From contig JAJZVA010000001.1 of the NCBI GenBank assembly GCA_021845905.1, positions 1-64,000 on the forward strand: DNA of 64,000 nucleotides, read 5' to 3'. Both the position numbers and the translations under genes were made by a program. This document shows positions 1-9,917 of the stretch, piece by piece. Position 1 is the stretch's first letter, and every line of letters starts with the position of its first letter. The notes below the pieces were generated by a model that saw only the letters and a program-made list of their open reading frames with translations, did no database searches and was not told the origin of the DNA. The DNA comes from Pseudomonadota bacterium. GTDB taxonomy: Bacteria; Pseudomonadota; Alphaproteobacteria; Micavibrionales; UBA2020.

Positions 1-53
1 TCCGGCGAAATGTACGAAAACAATTTTCCCTGATCTTCAAAATTACCGCGCAT
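1..53 (-). CDS. IS5/IS1182-like transposase, N-terminal fragment cut by window edge
   Basis: Minus strand from ATG at 51-53 reads MRGNFEDQGKLFSYISP, resembling IS5/IS1182-type transposase N-termini (MRG...LFSYV..E); GGAGG ribosome site just upstream. Confidence 0.6.
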   Translation of the reverse strand, partial: MRGNFEDQGKLFSYISP

Positions 54-128
54 GACAGTTCCTCCGTTAAAAACAGAGAATCATGTTTTTACCCCATTGG
101 CGAGGGGTTTTTCAGCAGACTGCTAAAG

Positions 129-165
129 GAAAAGCCCGGTCTGCTTTCGCAAGACCGGGCTTCCC
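129..165 (-). terminator. Rho-independent terminator downstream of phoH
   Basis: AAGCCCGGTCT / AGACCGGGCTT stem followed by a T-rich tract on the minus strand, just after the phoH stop. Confidence 0.75.
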
Positions 166-178
166 AGTGTGTAAAGTC

Positions 179-940
179 TTATATGACTTCGAGCATCTTC
201 GCCACCAGCGGGTGACGCACGATGTCCTTGTCCTTGAGGCGACAGACGGCGACGCCTGACAATTTTTCCAGCCGCTCCGCCATGTCGCGCAGACCGGAAA
301 TTCCCTCCAGCAAGTCGCTCTGGTCCGGATCGCCTGTGATGACCATCGTCGAGTTCCAGCCAAGGCGGCTGACGATCATCTTGATCTGTCCATAGGTGCA
401 GTTCTGCGCCTCGTCGATGACGACGAAGGCGTTGTTGAGCGTGCGCCCGCGCATGTAGCCGATCGGCGCGATTTCGATTTCGCCGGTATCGACAAGGTTT
501 TTCAGCCTTTTGAGACCGAGCCTGTCGTTCAGCGAGTCGTAGAGCGGGCGAAGATAAGGCGACATCTTGTCCTGCAAATCCCCTGGCAGGAAGCCGATCT
601 TCTCGCCCGCTTCGACGGCGGGGCGCGAAAGGATGATGCGGTCCACCTTGCCTTTTTCAAACGCCTCGACGGCGGCGCAGATCGCAAGATATGTCTTGCC
701 CGAACCCGCGGGGCCGATGGCCATCACGAGATTGTGCCTCTCCATGGCTTCCATCAGCGTCTTTTGTCCGTCGCTGCGCGGCCGGACGTTTTTCACGTAG
801 CTTTGGTCGCGCCTGTCCATGGCGCCTGCCAGCGGATCCCATGCGCGCTGGTCACGCTGGTCGCCGAAAAGCGCATGCACGCTGTTGACCTCGGGCGCGC
901 GATTTGCACGATAGCCTGCGATTTTGGATTTTTTCCCCAT
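179..940 (-). CDS. phoH: PhoH family ATPase
   Basis: Walker A GPAGSGKTYLA, VIDEAQNCT, TGDPDQSDL; start MGKKSKIAGYRANRAP at 940. Confidence 0.9.
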   Translation of the reverse strand: MGKKSKIAGYRANRAPEVNSVHALFGDQRDQRAWDPLAGAMDRRDQSYVKNVRPRSDGQKTLMEAMERHNLVMAIGPAGSGKTYLAICAAVEAFEKGKVDRIILSRPAVEAGEKIGFLPGDLQDKMSPYLRPLYDSLNDRLGLKRLKNLVDTGEIEIAPIGYMRGRTLNNAFVVIDEAQNCTYGQIKMIVSRLGWNSTMVITGDPDQSDLLEGISGLRDMAERLEKLSGVAVCRLKDKDIVRHPLVAKMLEVI

Positions 941-1033
941 ATTCAGTGCTTTCTCCCTTTCTGTGGCGGTAAGTTGCGTGGACGACGTCTGTGATTGTAG
1001 TGAATTGAGACGCGCGGCGCATGCGCGGGGCAC

Positions 1034-1055
1034 AAAAAAACCTCCCACGGGGAGG
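1034..1055 (-). terminator. Rho-independent terminator (minus strand) with no obvious upstream protein gene
   Basis: CCTCCC-ACG-GGGAGG hairpin followed by 7 T on the minus strand. Confidence 0.65.
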
Positions 1056-1454
1056 CTTTGTAACTTTTGACGACGCGGGTGGCGGGGCTTGCTATGATGT
1101 GGCGCGCCAGAGCTTGCGTGCCGCTGATGGGTGGAAAGACGTGCAGTCTTATCAGATCCAAGTGATTACTCCCTCGTAACCTAACCCTGATTAAACAGTA
1201 CACCCGCAACAGATTCGTGTCATTAAAAAAGTTAAAAAGAAGTTAATGCAATGAACTGCTTTTTAATTCCCGTGCGGGCGGGGATCCGGTTTTTATAAAT
1301 TCGCTGATGCGATTCAACATTCCATTGTCGCGCGCGGCGTTTTTCTTCGGGCGCTCATCTGAAACATATGCGCATCATCACGCGTGTTGATAAAAACAAA
1401 ACGCGCTGGCGCATTCACGGCAACGGCGCGATAAAAATCATGCGGGAATGAAAA

Positions 1455-1760
1455 TCAAAAAGCGTCGGTGATATAGCAGGGCATGCAACGCACGGGCGAC
1501 TGCCCTTCGAATTCCATGACCATGATGACGCCGCGTTCGCGCGCCGTGCTCACGATATCTGCGTTCACGCCTTCGAACACGACGTGATGAGCCTGCGTGC
1601 CGACGCGTATGCTATTGTCGTTGTGAACGGAAAACCAGAACGGACCGACGGAGTCGTTCTGGTCGAGGGCGGGGCTGTGGTAGAGGAAAAACGCCAGAGC
1701 GTTCTTTTCGTTCTTGAAGACTTCGTAGTCCTGAACGACCGTGGCTGCCGTCTCTGTCAT
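1455..1760 (-). CDS. Hypothetical protein with C-terminal CMPC motif
   Basis: 101-aa ORF; start lies 4 nt after the stop of the upstream 55-aa ORF; ends ...SPVRCMPCYITDAF. Confidence 0.6.
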   Translation of the reverse strand: MTETAATVVQDYEVFKNEKNALAFFLYHSPALDQNDSVGPFWFSVHNDNSIRVGTQAHHVVFEGVNADIVSTARERGVIMVMEFEGQSPVRCMPCYITDAF

Positions 1761-1764
1761 GTGC

Positions 1765-1932
1765 TTAGCCCGGGTTGTTTACGCCGCCGGGAACGGACTG
1801 TGCGGGCGCTTCTGGCTTGGCCGCGTGCGTTTGCACGATGCCGGGGCCTGTTTTCAAATATTCGGAGAGAATTTCTCCGGCTTCATCGCGCCCAAGCGCG
1901 CCCACGGCGTCTTTTTTCAGTACGTCTGACAT
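1765..1932 (-). CDS. Small hypothetical protein (55 aa), below the length cutoff of the ORF track
   Basis: MSDVLKKDAVGALGRDEAGEILSEYLKTGPGIVQTHAAKPEAPAQSVPGGVNNPG*; GGGAGG ribosome site upstream; spacing suggests coupling to the next ORF. Confidence 0.6.
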   Translation of the reverse strand: MSDVLKKDAVGALGRDEAGEILSEYLKTGPGIVQTHAAKPEAPAQSVPGGVNNPG

Positions 1933-2030
1933 GAATCGGCACCTCCCATTGATTTATCCATTGTACCCTATAATGGATGAAAATTCTAATAAGGTTATAT
2001 TTACCCAGATAAAACAATGATTTAAACGGA

Positions 2031-3017
2031 TCAGGCGGCGTGGAAAACATCGTTTTCGAAGGCTTCCTCCCACGTCCCCTGCGTCGAAGCCTTGGAGTAT
2101 TCCGTGGCGCGGTTTTCGAAGAAGTTGGTGTGCTCCGCGCCGTTGAGAATAGCGTCCATCCACGACAGCGGATTCTTGCCGATATTGAACATCGGCTGAA
2201 GACCGAGCTGAATCAGGCGGCGGTCGCCGATGTAGCGGATGTAGTCTTTCACTTCTTGTGCCGTGAGTCCTTCGATGCCGCCCAATTCAAAAGCGAGATC
2301 GATAAAAGCATCTTCATGCGTAATGATTGTCCTGCAGGCTTGCGAGATGTCCTGCTTCAGGTCTTCCGTCCAGACTTCCGGATTTTCTTCAACGAAGGTC
2401 TTGAACAGGCGAATGATGGAGAGCGTGTGCAGCGTTTCGTCGCGCACCGACCAGGTGACGATCTGCCCCATGCCTTTCATCTTGTTGAAGCGCTGGAAGT
2501 TCATCAGCATCGCGAAGGATGCGAACAGCTGCAGGCCTTCGGTGAAGCCGCCGAAAACGGCCATGGTCAGCGCGATGTCGCGCTTTGAATCCATGTTGAA
2601 CTGCTGCATGTAGTCGTATTTGTCCTTCATCTCTTTGTATTTGAGGAAGGCGGAATATTCCGTTTCCGGCATGCCGATGGTGTCGAGCAGGTGCGAATAG
2701 GCGGCGATGTGGATCGTCTCCATGTTCGAGAAGGCGGCGAGCATCATCTGCACTTCCGTTGGTTTGAAGACGCGGGAATACTGCTTCATGTAGCAGTTGT
2801 TGACCTCGACGTCGGCCTGCGTGAAGAAGCGGAAGATCTGCGTGAGCAGGTTCTTTTCGGCTGGCGTGAGTTTCTTCTTCCAGTCGCGGATGTCCTCCGC
2901 CAGAGGTACTTCTTCCGGCAGCCAGTGGATGCGCTGCTGCGTCAGCCATGCCTCGTAAGCCCACGGATAGTGGAACGGTTTGTAAACGTGGTTGTTTTCT
3001 TCAAGTAAGCGGGACAT
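2031..3017 (-). CDS. nrdB: Class I ribonucleotide reductase, beta subunit
   Basis: R2 fold signatures: NMETIHIAAYSHLLDTIG, VRDETLHTLSIIRLF. Confidence 0.95.
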   Translation of the reverse strand: MSRLLEENNHVYKPFHYPWAYEAWLTQQRIHWLPEEVPLAEDIRDWKKKLTPAEKNLLTQIFRFFTQADVEVNNCYMKQYSRVFKPTEVQMMLAAFSNMETIHIAAYSHLLDTIGMPETEYSAFLKYKEMKDKYDYMQQFNMDSKRDIALTMAVFGGFTEGLQLFASFAMLMNFQRFNKMKGMGQIVTWSVRDETLHTLSIIRLFKTFVEENPEVWTEDLKQDISQACRTIITHEDAFIDLAFELGGIEGLTAQEVKDYIRYIGDRRLIQLGLQPMFNIGKNPLSWMDAILNGAEHTNFFENRATEYSKASTQGTWEEAFENDVFHAA

Positions 3018-3038
3018 GGATTATTCCTTAAGGTTGAA

Positions 3039-3221
3039 TTATTTCGTTCTCACCAAAATTTTCTTCCCCACTCCGGTCAGGGCGATGCTGAAGCCGCAAG
3101 GTTCGATCAGGTCGAGACGCGAGAGCTTTTCAAGATGTACGCGCGGAATCTCCGCATCGCGGTCGCCTTTGGAGATCGCCGCCAGCGTTTGCAGTTCGTC
3201 TGTCGAAAGTTGCGTTTGCAT
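3039..3221 (-). CDS. Small hypothetical protein between nrdA and nrdB
   Basis: 60-aa ORF, same strand, tightly packed between nrdA and nrdB. Confidence 0.55.
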   Translation of the reverse strand: MQTQLSTDELQTLAAISKGDRDAEIPRVHLEKLSRLDLIEPCGFSIALTGVGKKILVRTK

Positions 3222-3251
3222 GAGGAAATCCTCTCGATGAACGGTTCTATG

Positions 3252-5057
3252 TTATTGGCAGGCCAGACATTCGTCGTATTTGTTGGCGATGCTGCTTTCC
3301 GTTTTTTTGAGCTTGCCGTTGCCGGTGGCGCTTTCTGCACGCTGGATGGATTTGGAACGGCAATAGTAAAGCGATTTCACGCCGCGCTTCCACGCCATCC
3401 AGTGAATCTGGTGCAGGTCGCGCTTGTGAACGTCGGCGGGAACGAAGATGTTCAGCGACTGCGCCTGACAAATATAAGGCGCGCGGTCGGCGGCGTGCTC
3501 GATCAGCCAGCGCTGGTCGAGCTCGAACGCGGTTTTGAACACGTCTTTCTCATCCTGCGTCAGGAAGTCGAGGTGTTGCACGGAGCCTTCGTTGATGGTG
3601 ATGCTCGTCCAGACATCCTCGTTGTTCTTGCCTTTCTCTTCGAGAAGCTTGGCGAGATAAGGGTTGCGCACCGCGTGCGATCCGCAGAGGGTCTTGTGCG
3701 TGTAGGCGTTTGCGGAGTTCGGTTCGATGCCCGGACTGGCGCCGCCGGTGATGATCGAGATGCTCGCGGTCGGCGCGATGGCGATCTTGTTGGAGAAGCG
3801 CTCCATGATGCCGTATTCCTTGGCGTCGGGGCACGGCCCGCGTTCGTGCGCCAGTTTGACGGAGGCGAGATCGGCGCGCGTCTTGATGTGCTTGAACATG
3901 CGCTTGTTCCAGACCTTCGCCATCACGCTTTCCAGCGGGATGCGGCGGCTTTGCAGGAACGAGTGGAATCCCATCACGCCGAGGCCGACGGAACGTTCGC
4001 GCATCGCGGCGTATTTGGCGCGCATCATGCTGTCCGGCGCGCGGCGGATGAAGTCCTCCAGCACGTTGTCGAGGAAGCGCATGATGTCTTCAACGAAGTT
4101 TTCCTGGTCTTCCCATTCGTCGAACTTCTCGAGGTTGACGGACGAGAGGCAGCAAACCGCCGAGCGCTCCTGCCCGTGATGGTCTTTACCGGTCGGCAAT
4201 GTGATTTCGCTGCAAAGGTTGGACATCTTCACGTTCAGGCCCGCGAGCTTGTGGTGCTCGGGGATGACGCGGTTCACGTGGTCGATGAAAACGAGGTAGG
4301 GCTCGCCGGTCTCGATGCGGGCGGTCAGAATGCGGATCCACAGGCTGCGGGCGGATACGCGCTCGATCACGCTGCCGTCTTTCGGACTGGTCAGAGCCCA
4401 TTCCTCGTCTTTCTCCACGGCGCGCATGAACGCGTCGGGAATCAAAATGCCGTGATGCAGGTTCAAGGCCTTGCGGTTCGGGTCGCCGCCGGTCGGGCGG
4501 CGCAGCTCGATGAATTCCTCGATCTCGGGATGGCTGACCGGCAGATAGACCGCCGCCGAGCCGCGGCGCAACGAGCCTTGTGAAATCGCCAGCGTTAGAC
4601 TGTCCTGCACGCGGATGAACGGGATGATGCCGGAGGTTTTGCCGTTGCGGCCGACCTTCTCGCCGATCGAGCGCAGGTTGCCCCAGTAGGAGCCGATGCC
4701 GCCGCCGCGCGAGGCCAGCCAGACGTTCTCGTTCCACAGATCGACGATGCCGTTCAAGGAGTCGTCGCACTCGTTGAGGAAGCAGGAGATCGGCAGGCCG
4801 CGATCCGTCCCGCCGTTGCTCAAAACGGGTGTCGCGGGCATGAACCACAGCTTCGACATATAATCGTAAAGGCGCTGGGCGTGAGCGGAATCGTCGCCGT
4901 AATACATCGCCACGCGGGCAAAAAGGTCCTGAAACGATTCCTCGGGGAGCAGATAGCGGTCCTTGAGAGTGGCTTTACCGAATTCTGTTAAATTAGAATC
5001 GCGGTCGCGGTCGATCTGGACCTTTGCGCCTTTGGCTAATTGTGCGACGTCAAACAT
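3252..5057 (-). CDS. nrdA: Class I ribonucleotide reductase, alpha subunit
   Basis: SRGGGIGSYWGNLR, NLCSEITLPT, ECLACQ C-terminus with Cys pair. Confidence 0.95.
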   Translation of the reverse strand: MFDVAQLAKGAKVQIDRDRDSNLTEFGKATLKDRYLLPEESFQDLFARVAMYYGDDSAHAQRLYDYMSKLWFMPATPVLSNGGTDRGLPISCFLNECDDSLNGIVDLWNENVWLASRGGGIGSYWGNLRSIGEKVGRNGKTSGIIPFIRVQDSLTLAISQGSLRRGSAAVYLPVSHPEIEEFIELRRPTGGDPNRKALNLHHGILIPDAFMRAVEKDEEWALTSPKDGSVIERVSARSLWIRILTARIETGEPYLVFIDHVNRVIPEHHKLAGLNVKMSNLCSEITLPTGKDHHGQERSAVCCLSSVNLEKFDEWEDQENFVEDIMRFLDNVLEDFIRRAPDSMMRAKYAAMRERSVGLGVMGFHSFLQSRRIPLESVMAKVWNKRMFKHIKTRADLASVKLAHERGPCPDAKEYGIMERFSNKIAIAPTASISIITGGASPGIEPNSANAYTHKTLCGSHAVRNPYLAKLLEEKGKNNEDVWTSITINEGSVQHLDFLTQDEKDVFKTAFELDQRWLIEHAADRAPYICQAQSLNIFVPADVHKRDLHQIHWMAWKRGVKSLYYCRSKSIQRAESATGNGKLKKTESSIANKYDECLACQ

Positions 5058-5419
5058 TCCCTGGACTCCCCTAATACTTTTTCTTGTTCTTTTTTATACG
5101 CTTCGTGTTATTTCTTCAGGCGGCATTGCACCGCTTTCGCGGCCGGAGCCAAGAGATACTATACCTTGTTGTCCGACAGTTCCAACCATACCACATGTAG
5201 GATTCCTGTCCACGGCACCGCCTAGCAAAATATTTTTGTTTTGGCTTGGGAATCATCTTGACGAAGCACCAAACCGAGACAATTCCTTGGGTTAGGCATG
5301 ATGAAAAAAACTTCCCCGCATGCGCCAAAAATTGCATAACTGACAGAATACCCCAGTGTAGCATTTAAAAATAAAAAATCGGTTAAACTGCCCACAGAAT
5401 CAATAAGGAGAATCCGGCC

Positions 5420-5782
5420 ATGGCTTATGACACCAACAATATATTCGCGAAAATCCTGCGTGGCGAAATCCCTTGCCAGAAGGTTTATGAGGACGAACAT
5501 GTTCTGGCCTTTCCCGACATCGCGCCCAAGGCGCCGGTGCATATTCTCGTCCTGCCGAAGGGCGCTTATGTGAGCATGGACGATTTCACCGCCAATGCGA
5601 GCGCGGAAGAAATCGCCGCCCTCTTCCGCGCGCTCGGCAACATCGCCCGCGAAAAAGGCATCGACAAAACCGGCTATCGCGTGATTTCAAATTGCGGCGA
5701 GAACGGCGGTCAGGAAGTTCCGCATCTGCATTTGCATTTGCTGGGCGGGAGAACGCTTGGACGGATGGTTGAGGCGGCTTAA
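5420..5782 (+). CDS. HIT family protein
   Basis: Histidine triad QEVPHLHLHLLGG; FPDIAPKAPVHILVLPK. Confidence 0.95.
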   Translation: MAYDTNNIFAKILRGEIPCQKVYEDEHVLAFPDIAPKAPVHILVLPKGAYVSMDDFTANASAEEIAALFRALGNIAREKGIDKTGYRVISNCGENGGQEVPHLHLHLLGGRTLGRMVEAA

Positions 5783-6039
5783 CCCGCAATTTTTTTAAGG
5801 TTGGAAAAAACGGTTTTTGAGTCGCTCCAAACGTCCAGTAAGGTTCCTTCCCAAAAGTATAATGTTGTGTTTGCCGAGTCTGGATACAAATATATGCTCC
5901 ATCCCAATTCGATGCTGAGTTCATTTATATGCGAGACAAGTTCTCCATGCTGATCGGACGTATAGAGAAAACCTAATCCACCATCGAAATATGGACGTTG
6001 TTTGGAAACTATGGTCTGAAACATTTCTATAAACGGCAA
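5779..6039 (-). CDS. Hypothetical protein
   Basis: 86-aa ORF convergent with and overlapping the end of the HIT gene by 4 nt; soluble-looking composition. Confidence 0.5.
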   Translation of the reverse strand: MPFIEMFQTIVSKQRPYFDGGLGFLYTSDQHGELVSHINELSIELGWSIYLYPDSANTTLYFWEGTLLDVWSDSKTVFSNLKKIAG

Positions 6040-6290
6040 CTGATGGGGCTTATATATCGCCCGTCACCCGGATGGTAAAATAACCAATCCATAAATATTA
6101 AAAGCCCTTCCTTAAAGGGTTCTAGCGTTTCTACTATGTTAGATACTAAATTTTCTGTTTCTAGAATTTTATATTTCATACTGATCGCAATATTTGCTTT
6201 TCACCTCTTTGGAACCATATGGCGCTTCCATGATATTACGATCCTGAAGCTATTTCGTACACTCAGTAGGGGATATATATTGAGGCATAC

Positions 6291-7811
6291 TCATTCTTTC
6301 CTCCGCAACCCCTCACCCACTGCCGCAAACACAACCAGCATCAGGAAAAAGAGCTTATCCCCATACCGCGCATAAAGCGTCGGCGGGAGGGGCGCGGGCA
6401 GGATGGTGTCGAGGTCGGCGCTCACATCCAGCGGCCTGATGCCGATGATGCGCCCGAGCGGGTCGATGGTCGCGGAAATACCGGTGTTGGCGGCGCGCAC
6501 CAACGGCAAACCCTCCTCGATCGCCCGCACGCGCGCGCTCTGGAAATGCTGGTGCGGACCGGTGGTTTTGCCGTACCACGCGTCGTTCGTCACATTGACC
6601 AGCCAGTCGGGGCGCTCCTTGCCGCGCAAGGCCACCGCATCCGGAAAAATTGCCTCGTAACAAATCAGCGGGCTGGGCTTCGGCAGGCCGCCGAGATTGT
6701 CGAGCGTCGTGACGCCTTTGCCGGGCGTGAAGTCGCCGATGCCGGAGATGCCCGCCGCGATGGGCGTCATGTCGATGTATTTGCGAAACGGAATATATTC
6801 GCCGAACGGCACGAGATGATGCTTGTTGTAGATGTCGAGCACTTTGGCTTTCTTGTCCAGCACGGCGACGCTGTTGTAATAATGCGTGCCGAGGTTACGC
6901 AGGTCGCCGAGAATGCCGATGCTGTTATCCGGCAGGCGCGCGGCGACGTATTTTGCAAGGTCGGGCGATTGATCGAGATCGCCGATCAGCGCCGTCTCCG
7001 GCCAGATGACGAAGGTGAGCGGTTGCGGCAACTGCGACGGCGCGGCGGTGAGCTTCAGAATATGATTGAAGTTATTCTCCATTTCGGCGCGGTTCCATTT
7101 AAACGATTCCGCGATGTTCGGCTGCACGATGCGCACGGTGTAGTTTTTGAACTGCATCACCGGATGGAACATCAGCCGCGCCTTGCCTGCGCCTTCGACA
7201 AGCAGGAACGAGAGCAACAGCGCAAGCGCGGTTTTTTTGCCGAACGCGGGCGTCGCCGACCACAGAAGCGTCAGCAGCGTCAGGCCGTAAATGCCGATGG
7301 CGGCGCTGACCTGCATCACGGGCAGAACGTGCATCCAGGCATAGCCCGGCAAATTCCACGGAAATCCGGTGAAGGCGTGCCCGCGCACCCATTCGACGGC
7401 GGCGAAGGCCGTGACGAACATCAGCGCGTAGGCCGCGTCGTGGGTGCGGTAGCACCACGCGAGCAACGGGATCAGCCCGTAATAGAGCGCGACGATCACG
7501 GGGCCGATAATGAGCGACAACGGCAACACCCACCAGAACTGGTGAATGTCGACGAACAGCGCATCGCTGATCCAGTAAAGCCCGAAAATGAAATACCCCG
7601 CGCCGAACGCCCATCCGGTGAAGAAGGCTTTGGCCTTATTGGGCGCGCCTTGGCAAAGCCACACCATCGCCGGAATGACGAACAGCAAAACCGGAAACGC
7701 CCCGAACGGCGGCATAGACAGCACCATCACCGCGCCGAGCGCAAACGCCAGCGCGTAGCGTTTGAAGCCGGTCAGGGATTGGATTTTGGGTTTAGTGTTG
7801 GAGAGGTTCAT
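6291..7811 (-). CDS. lnt: Apolipoprotein N-acyltransferase
   Basis: Nitrilase-fold motifs (VIWPETA, NKHHLVPFGEYIPFR, ICYEAIFPD, NVTNDAWYG) after N-terminal TM helices. Confidence 0.95.
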   Translation of the reverse strand: MNLSNTKPKIQSLTGFKRYALAFALGAVMVLSMPPFGAFPVLLFVIPAMVWLCQGAPNKAKAFFTGWAFGAGYFIFGLYWISDALFVDIHQFWWVLPLSLIIGPVIVALYYGLIPLLAWCYRTHDAAYALMFVTAFAAVEWVRGHAFTGFPWNLPGYAWMHVLPVMQVSAAIGIYGLTLLTLLWSATPAFGKKTALALLLSFLLVEGAGKARLMFHPVMQFKNYTVRIVQPNIAESFKWNRAEMENNFNHILKLTAAPSQLPQPLTFVIWPETALIGDLDQSPDLAKYVAARLPDNSIGILGDLRNLGTHYYNSVAVLDKKAKVLDIYNKHHLVPFGEYIPFRKYIDMTPIAAGISGIGDFTPGKGVTTLDNLGGLPKPSPLICYEAIFPDAVALRGKERPDWLVNVTNDAWYGKTTGPHQHFQSARVRAIEEGLPLVRAANTGISATIDPLGRIIGIRPLDVSADLDTILPAPLPPTLYARYGDKLFFLMLVVFAAVGEGLRRKE

Positions 7812-7827
7812 AAGAAAGCAAACCTGA

Positions 7828-8139
7828 TCATGGTATATGCTTCCAAAGCTTATAAATTTCGATCAAGGGTAATGCCAGCGTAGAAAACATGATTACAAAG
7901 CCGTAAATAATCTGCAAGCAAGACAGCGTAATTTTCTTTTCAACCTCAAGCTTCTTTCCATCCCAATATAAACGGCCATTTTCGTCAAAACCTAAGAATT
8001 CTAAGGAATCTACACTCACGGGCTTTACACCTTTCGGCCACCCTTGTTTTCCTATACCAAGAGCTTGAGAGTGGGCCGTAGAAACCTTAGTTCGTGTAAA
8101 CACTTCTCGGGTTGCATCATCAATTTCATAGTCGTTCAT
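7828..8139 (-). CDS. Hypothetical protein with one C-terminal TM helix
   Basis: 103-aa ORF with hydrophobic C-terminal segment. Confidence 0.5.
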   Translation of the reverse strand: MNDYEIDDATREVFTRTKVSTAHSQALGIGKQGWPKGVKPVSVDSLEFLGFDENGRLYWDGKKLEVEKKITLSCLQIIYGFVIMFSTLALPLIEIYKLWKHIP

Positions 8140-8167
8140 TTATAGCCTTTCAAGAAATGGAATAAAA

Positions 8168-9766
8168 TCACATCCTGAATATCCCGAACTTCGGCTCGCC
8201 GATTGGCGCGTTCAAGGCTGCCGACAATGACAACCCAAGCACCATGCGCGTGTCAGCGGGGTCGATGATGCCGTCGTCCCACAGGCGCGCGGAGGCGTAA
8301 TACGGATGCCCTTGCGTTTCGTATTGCTCACGGATGGGTTTTTTGAAGGCTTCTTCTTCCTTGGCGGGCCATTCGCCTTTCATCGCATCTTTTTTCACCT
8401 GCGCCAGAACGCTTGCCGCCTGCTCGCCGCCCATGACGGAGATGCGCGCGTTCGGCCACATCCAGAGGAAGCGCGGATTGAAAGCTCTGCCGCACATCCC
8501 GTAGTTGCCCGCGCCGAAGCTGCCGCCGATGACGACGGTGAGTTTCGGCACCTGCGCGCAGGAGACGGCGTGGACGAGCTTGGCGCCGTCCTTGGCGATG
8601 CCGCCGGTTTCGTATTTCCGCCCGACCATAAAGCCGGTGATGTTTTGCAGGAAGACCAGCGGGATTTTGCGCTGACAGCACATCTCGACGAAGTGCGCGC
8701 CTTTCAGCGCGGATTCCGAGAATAAAATCCCGTTGTTGGCGATAATGCCGACAGGCATTCCAAATAAATGGGCAAAGCCGCAGACCAGCGTCTCGCCATA
8801 GAGTTTCTTGAACTCGTCGAATTCGCTGCCGTCGACGATGCGGGCGATGACCTCGCGCACGTCATAGGGCTTGCGGCTGTCCTGCGGGATGATGCCGTAA
8901 AGCTCTTTCGCGTCGAACTTCGGCGGCACGACCTCCTTCATCGCCAGCGGATTGTTTTTCGTCCGGTTCAAATTGGCGATGATCTGCCGGACGATGGAAA
9001 GCGCGTGCCCGTCGTTCTGCGCGTAATGGTCGGTGACGCCCGACATGCGGCAATGCACGTCCGCGCCGCCGAGATCTTCCGCCGACACTTCCTCGCCCGT
9101 CGCGGCCTTGACCAGCGGCGGGCCGCCGAGGAAAATCGTGCCTTGATTTTTGACGATGATCGATTCATCCGACATGGCGGGCACATAAGCGCCGCCCGCG
9201 GTGCAGGAGCCCATCACCGCCGCGATCTGCGGAATGCCCTGCGCCGACATATTCGCCTGATTGAAAAAGATGCGGCCGAAATGTTCTTTGTCGGGAAAGA
9301 CTTCGTCCTGCAACGGCAAAAACGCGCCGCCGCTGTCCACCAGATAAATGCACGGCAGATTGTTTTGCGCCGCGATCTCCTGCGCGCGGAGGTGCTTTTT
9401 CACCGTCAGCGGATAATAGGTGCCGCCCTTGACCGTCGCGTCGTTGGCGACGATCACGCACTCCTGCCCCGAGACGCGGCCGATGCCGGTGATGACGCCT
9501 GCCGCCGGAACGGCATCTTCATAAACGCCGTAAGCGGCAAAAGCCGAAAATTCGAGAAACGGCGCGCCGGGATCGATCAGGTTCTTCACGCGGTCGCGCG
9601 GCAGCATCTTGCCCCGCGCCAGATGCTTCGCCCGCGCATTCTCGCTCCCGCCCTGCTGGATGATGTGGAGTTTGTCTTTAAAATCCTCCACCACCGTCTC
9701 TATGGCGGTGCGATTGCCTTTAAATTCCGCTGCCTGCGCGGAAAGGTTTGATGCGATCTGTGCCAT
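8168..9766 (-). CDS. Acyl-CoA carboxylase, carboxyltransferase (methylcrotonyl-CoA carboxylase beta type)
   Basis: Full-length carboxyltransferase: [57 protein letters not shown]. Confidence 0.9.
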   Translation of the reverse strand: MAQIASNLSAQAAEFKGNRTAIETVVEDFKDKLHIIQQGGSENARAKHLARGKMLPRDRVKNLIDPGAPFLEFSAFAAYGVYEDAVPAAGVITGIGRVSGQECVIVANDATVKGGTYYPLTVKKHLRAQEIAAQNNLPCIYLVDSGGAFLPLQDEVFPDKEHFGRIFFNQANMSAQGIPQIAAVMGSCTAGGAYVPAMSDESIIVKNQGTIFLGGPPLVKAATGEEVSAEDLGGADVHCRMSGVTDHYAQNDGHALSIVRQIIANLNRTKNNPLAMKEVVPPKFDAKELYGIIPQDSRKPYDVREVIARIVDGSEFDEFKKLYGETLVCGFAHLFGMPVGIIANNGILFSESALKGAHFVEMCCQRKIPLVFLQNITGFMVGRKYETGGIAKDGAKLVHAVSCAQVPKLTVVIGGSFGAGNYGMCGRAFNPRFLWMWPNARISVMGGEQAASVLAQVKKDAMKGEWPAKEEEAFKKPIREQYETQGHPYYASARLWDDGIIDPADTRMVLGLSLSAALNAPIGEPKFGIFRM

Positions 9767-9917
9767 GGACTGAACCTCATTTTAATGTTTGTTCCGGAGG
9801 ATTTTAGAGGAAATACACAGGCTTGGAAACCGGACATCTTTTTATTTACGTAATAATATAATGAAAACTTTTATGAAATAGTTGCGGATTTTTTCAAGTG
9901 GCGTATTAAATTGAGCC

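Noticed and set aside
3135-4583. 482-aa plus-strand ORF antisense to nrdA
   Set aside because: Antisense shadow; no recognisable motifs; nrdA on the other strand is clear.
6546-7883. 445-aa plus-strand ORF antisense to lnt
   Set aside because: Antisense shadow of lnt with R/H/Q-rich low-plausibility sequence.
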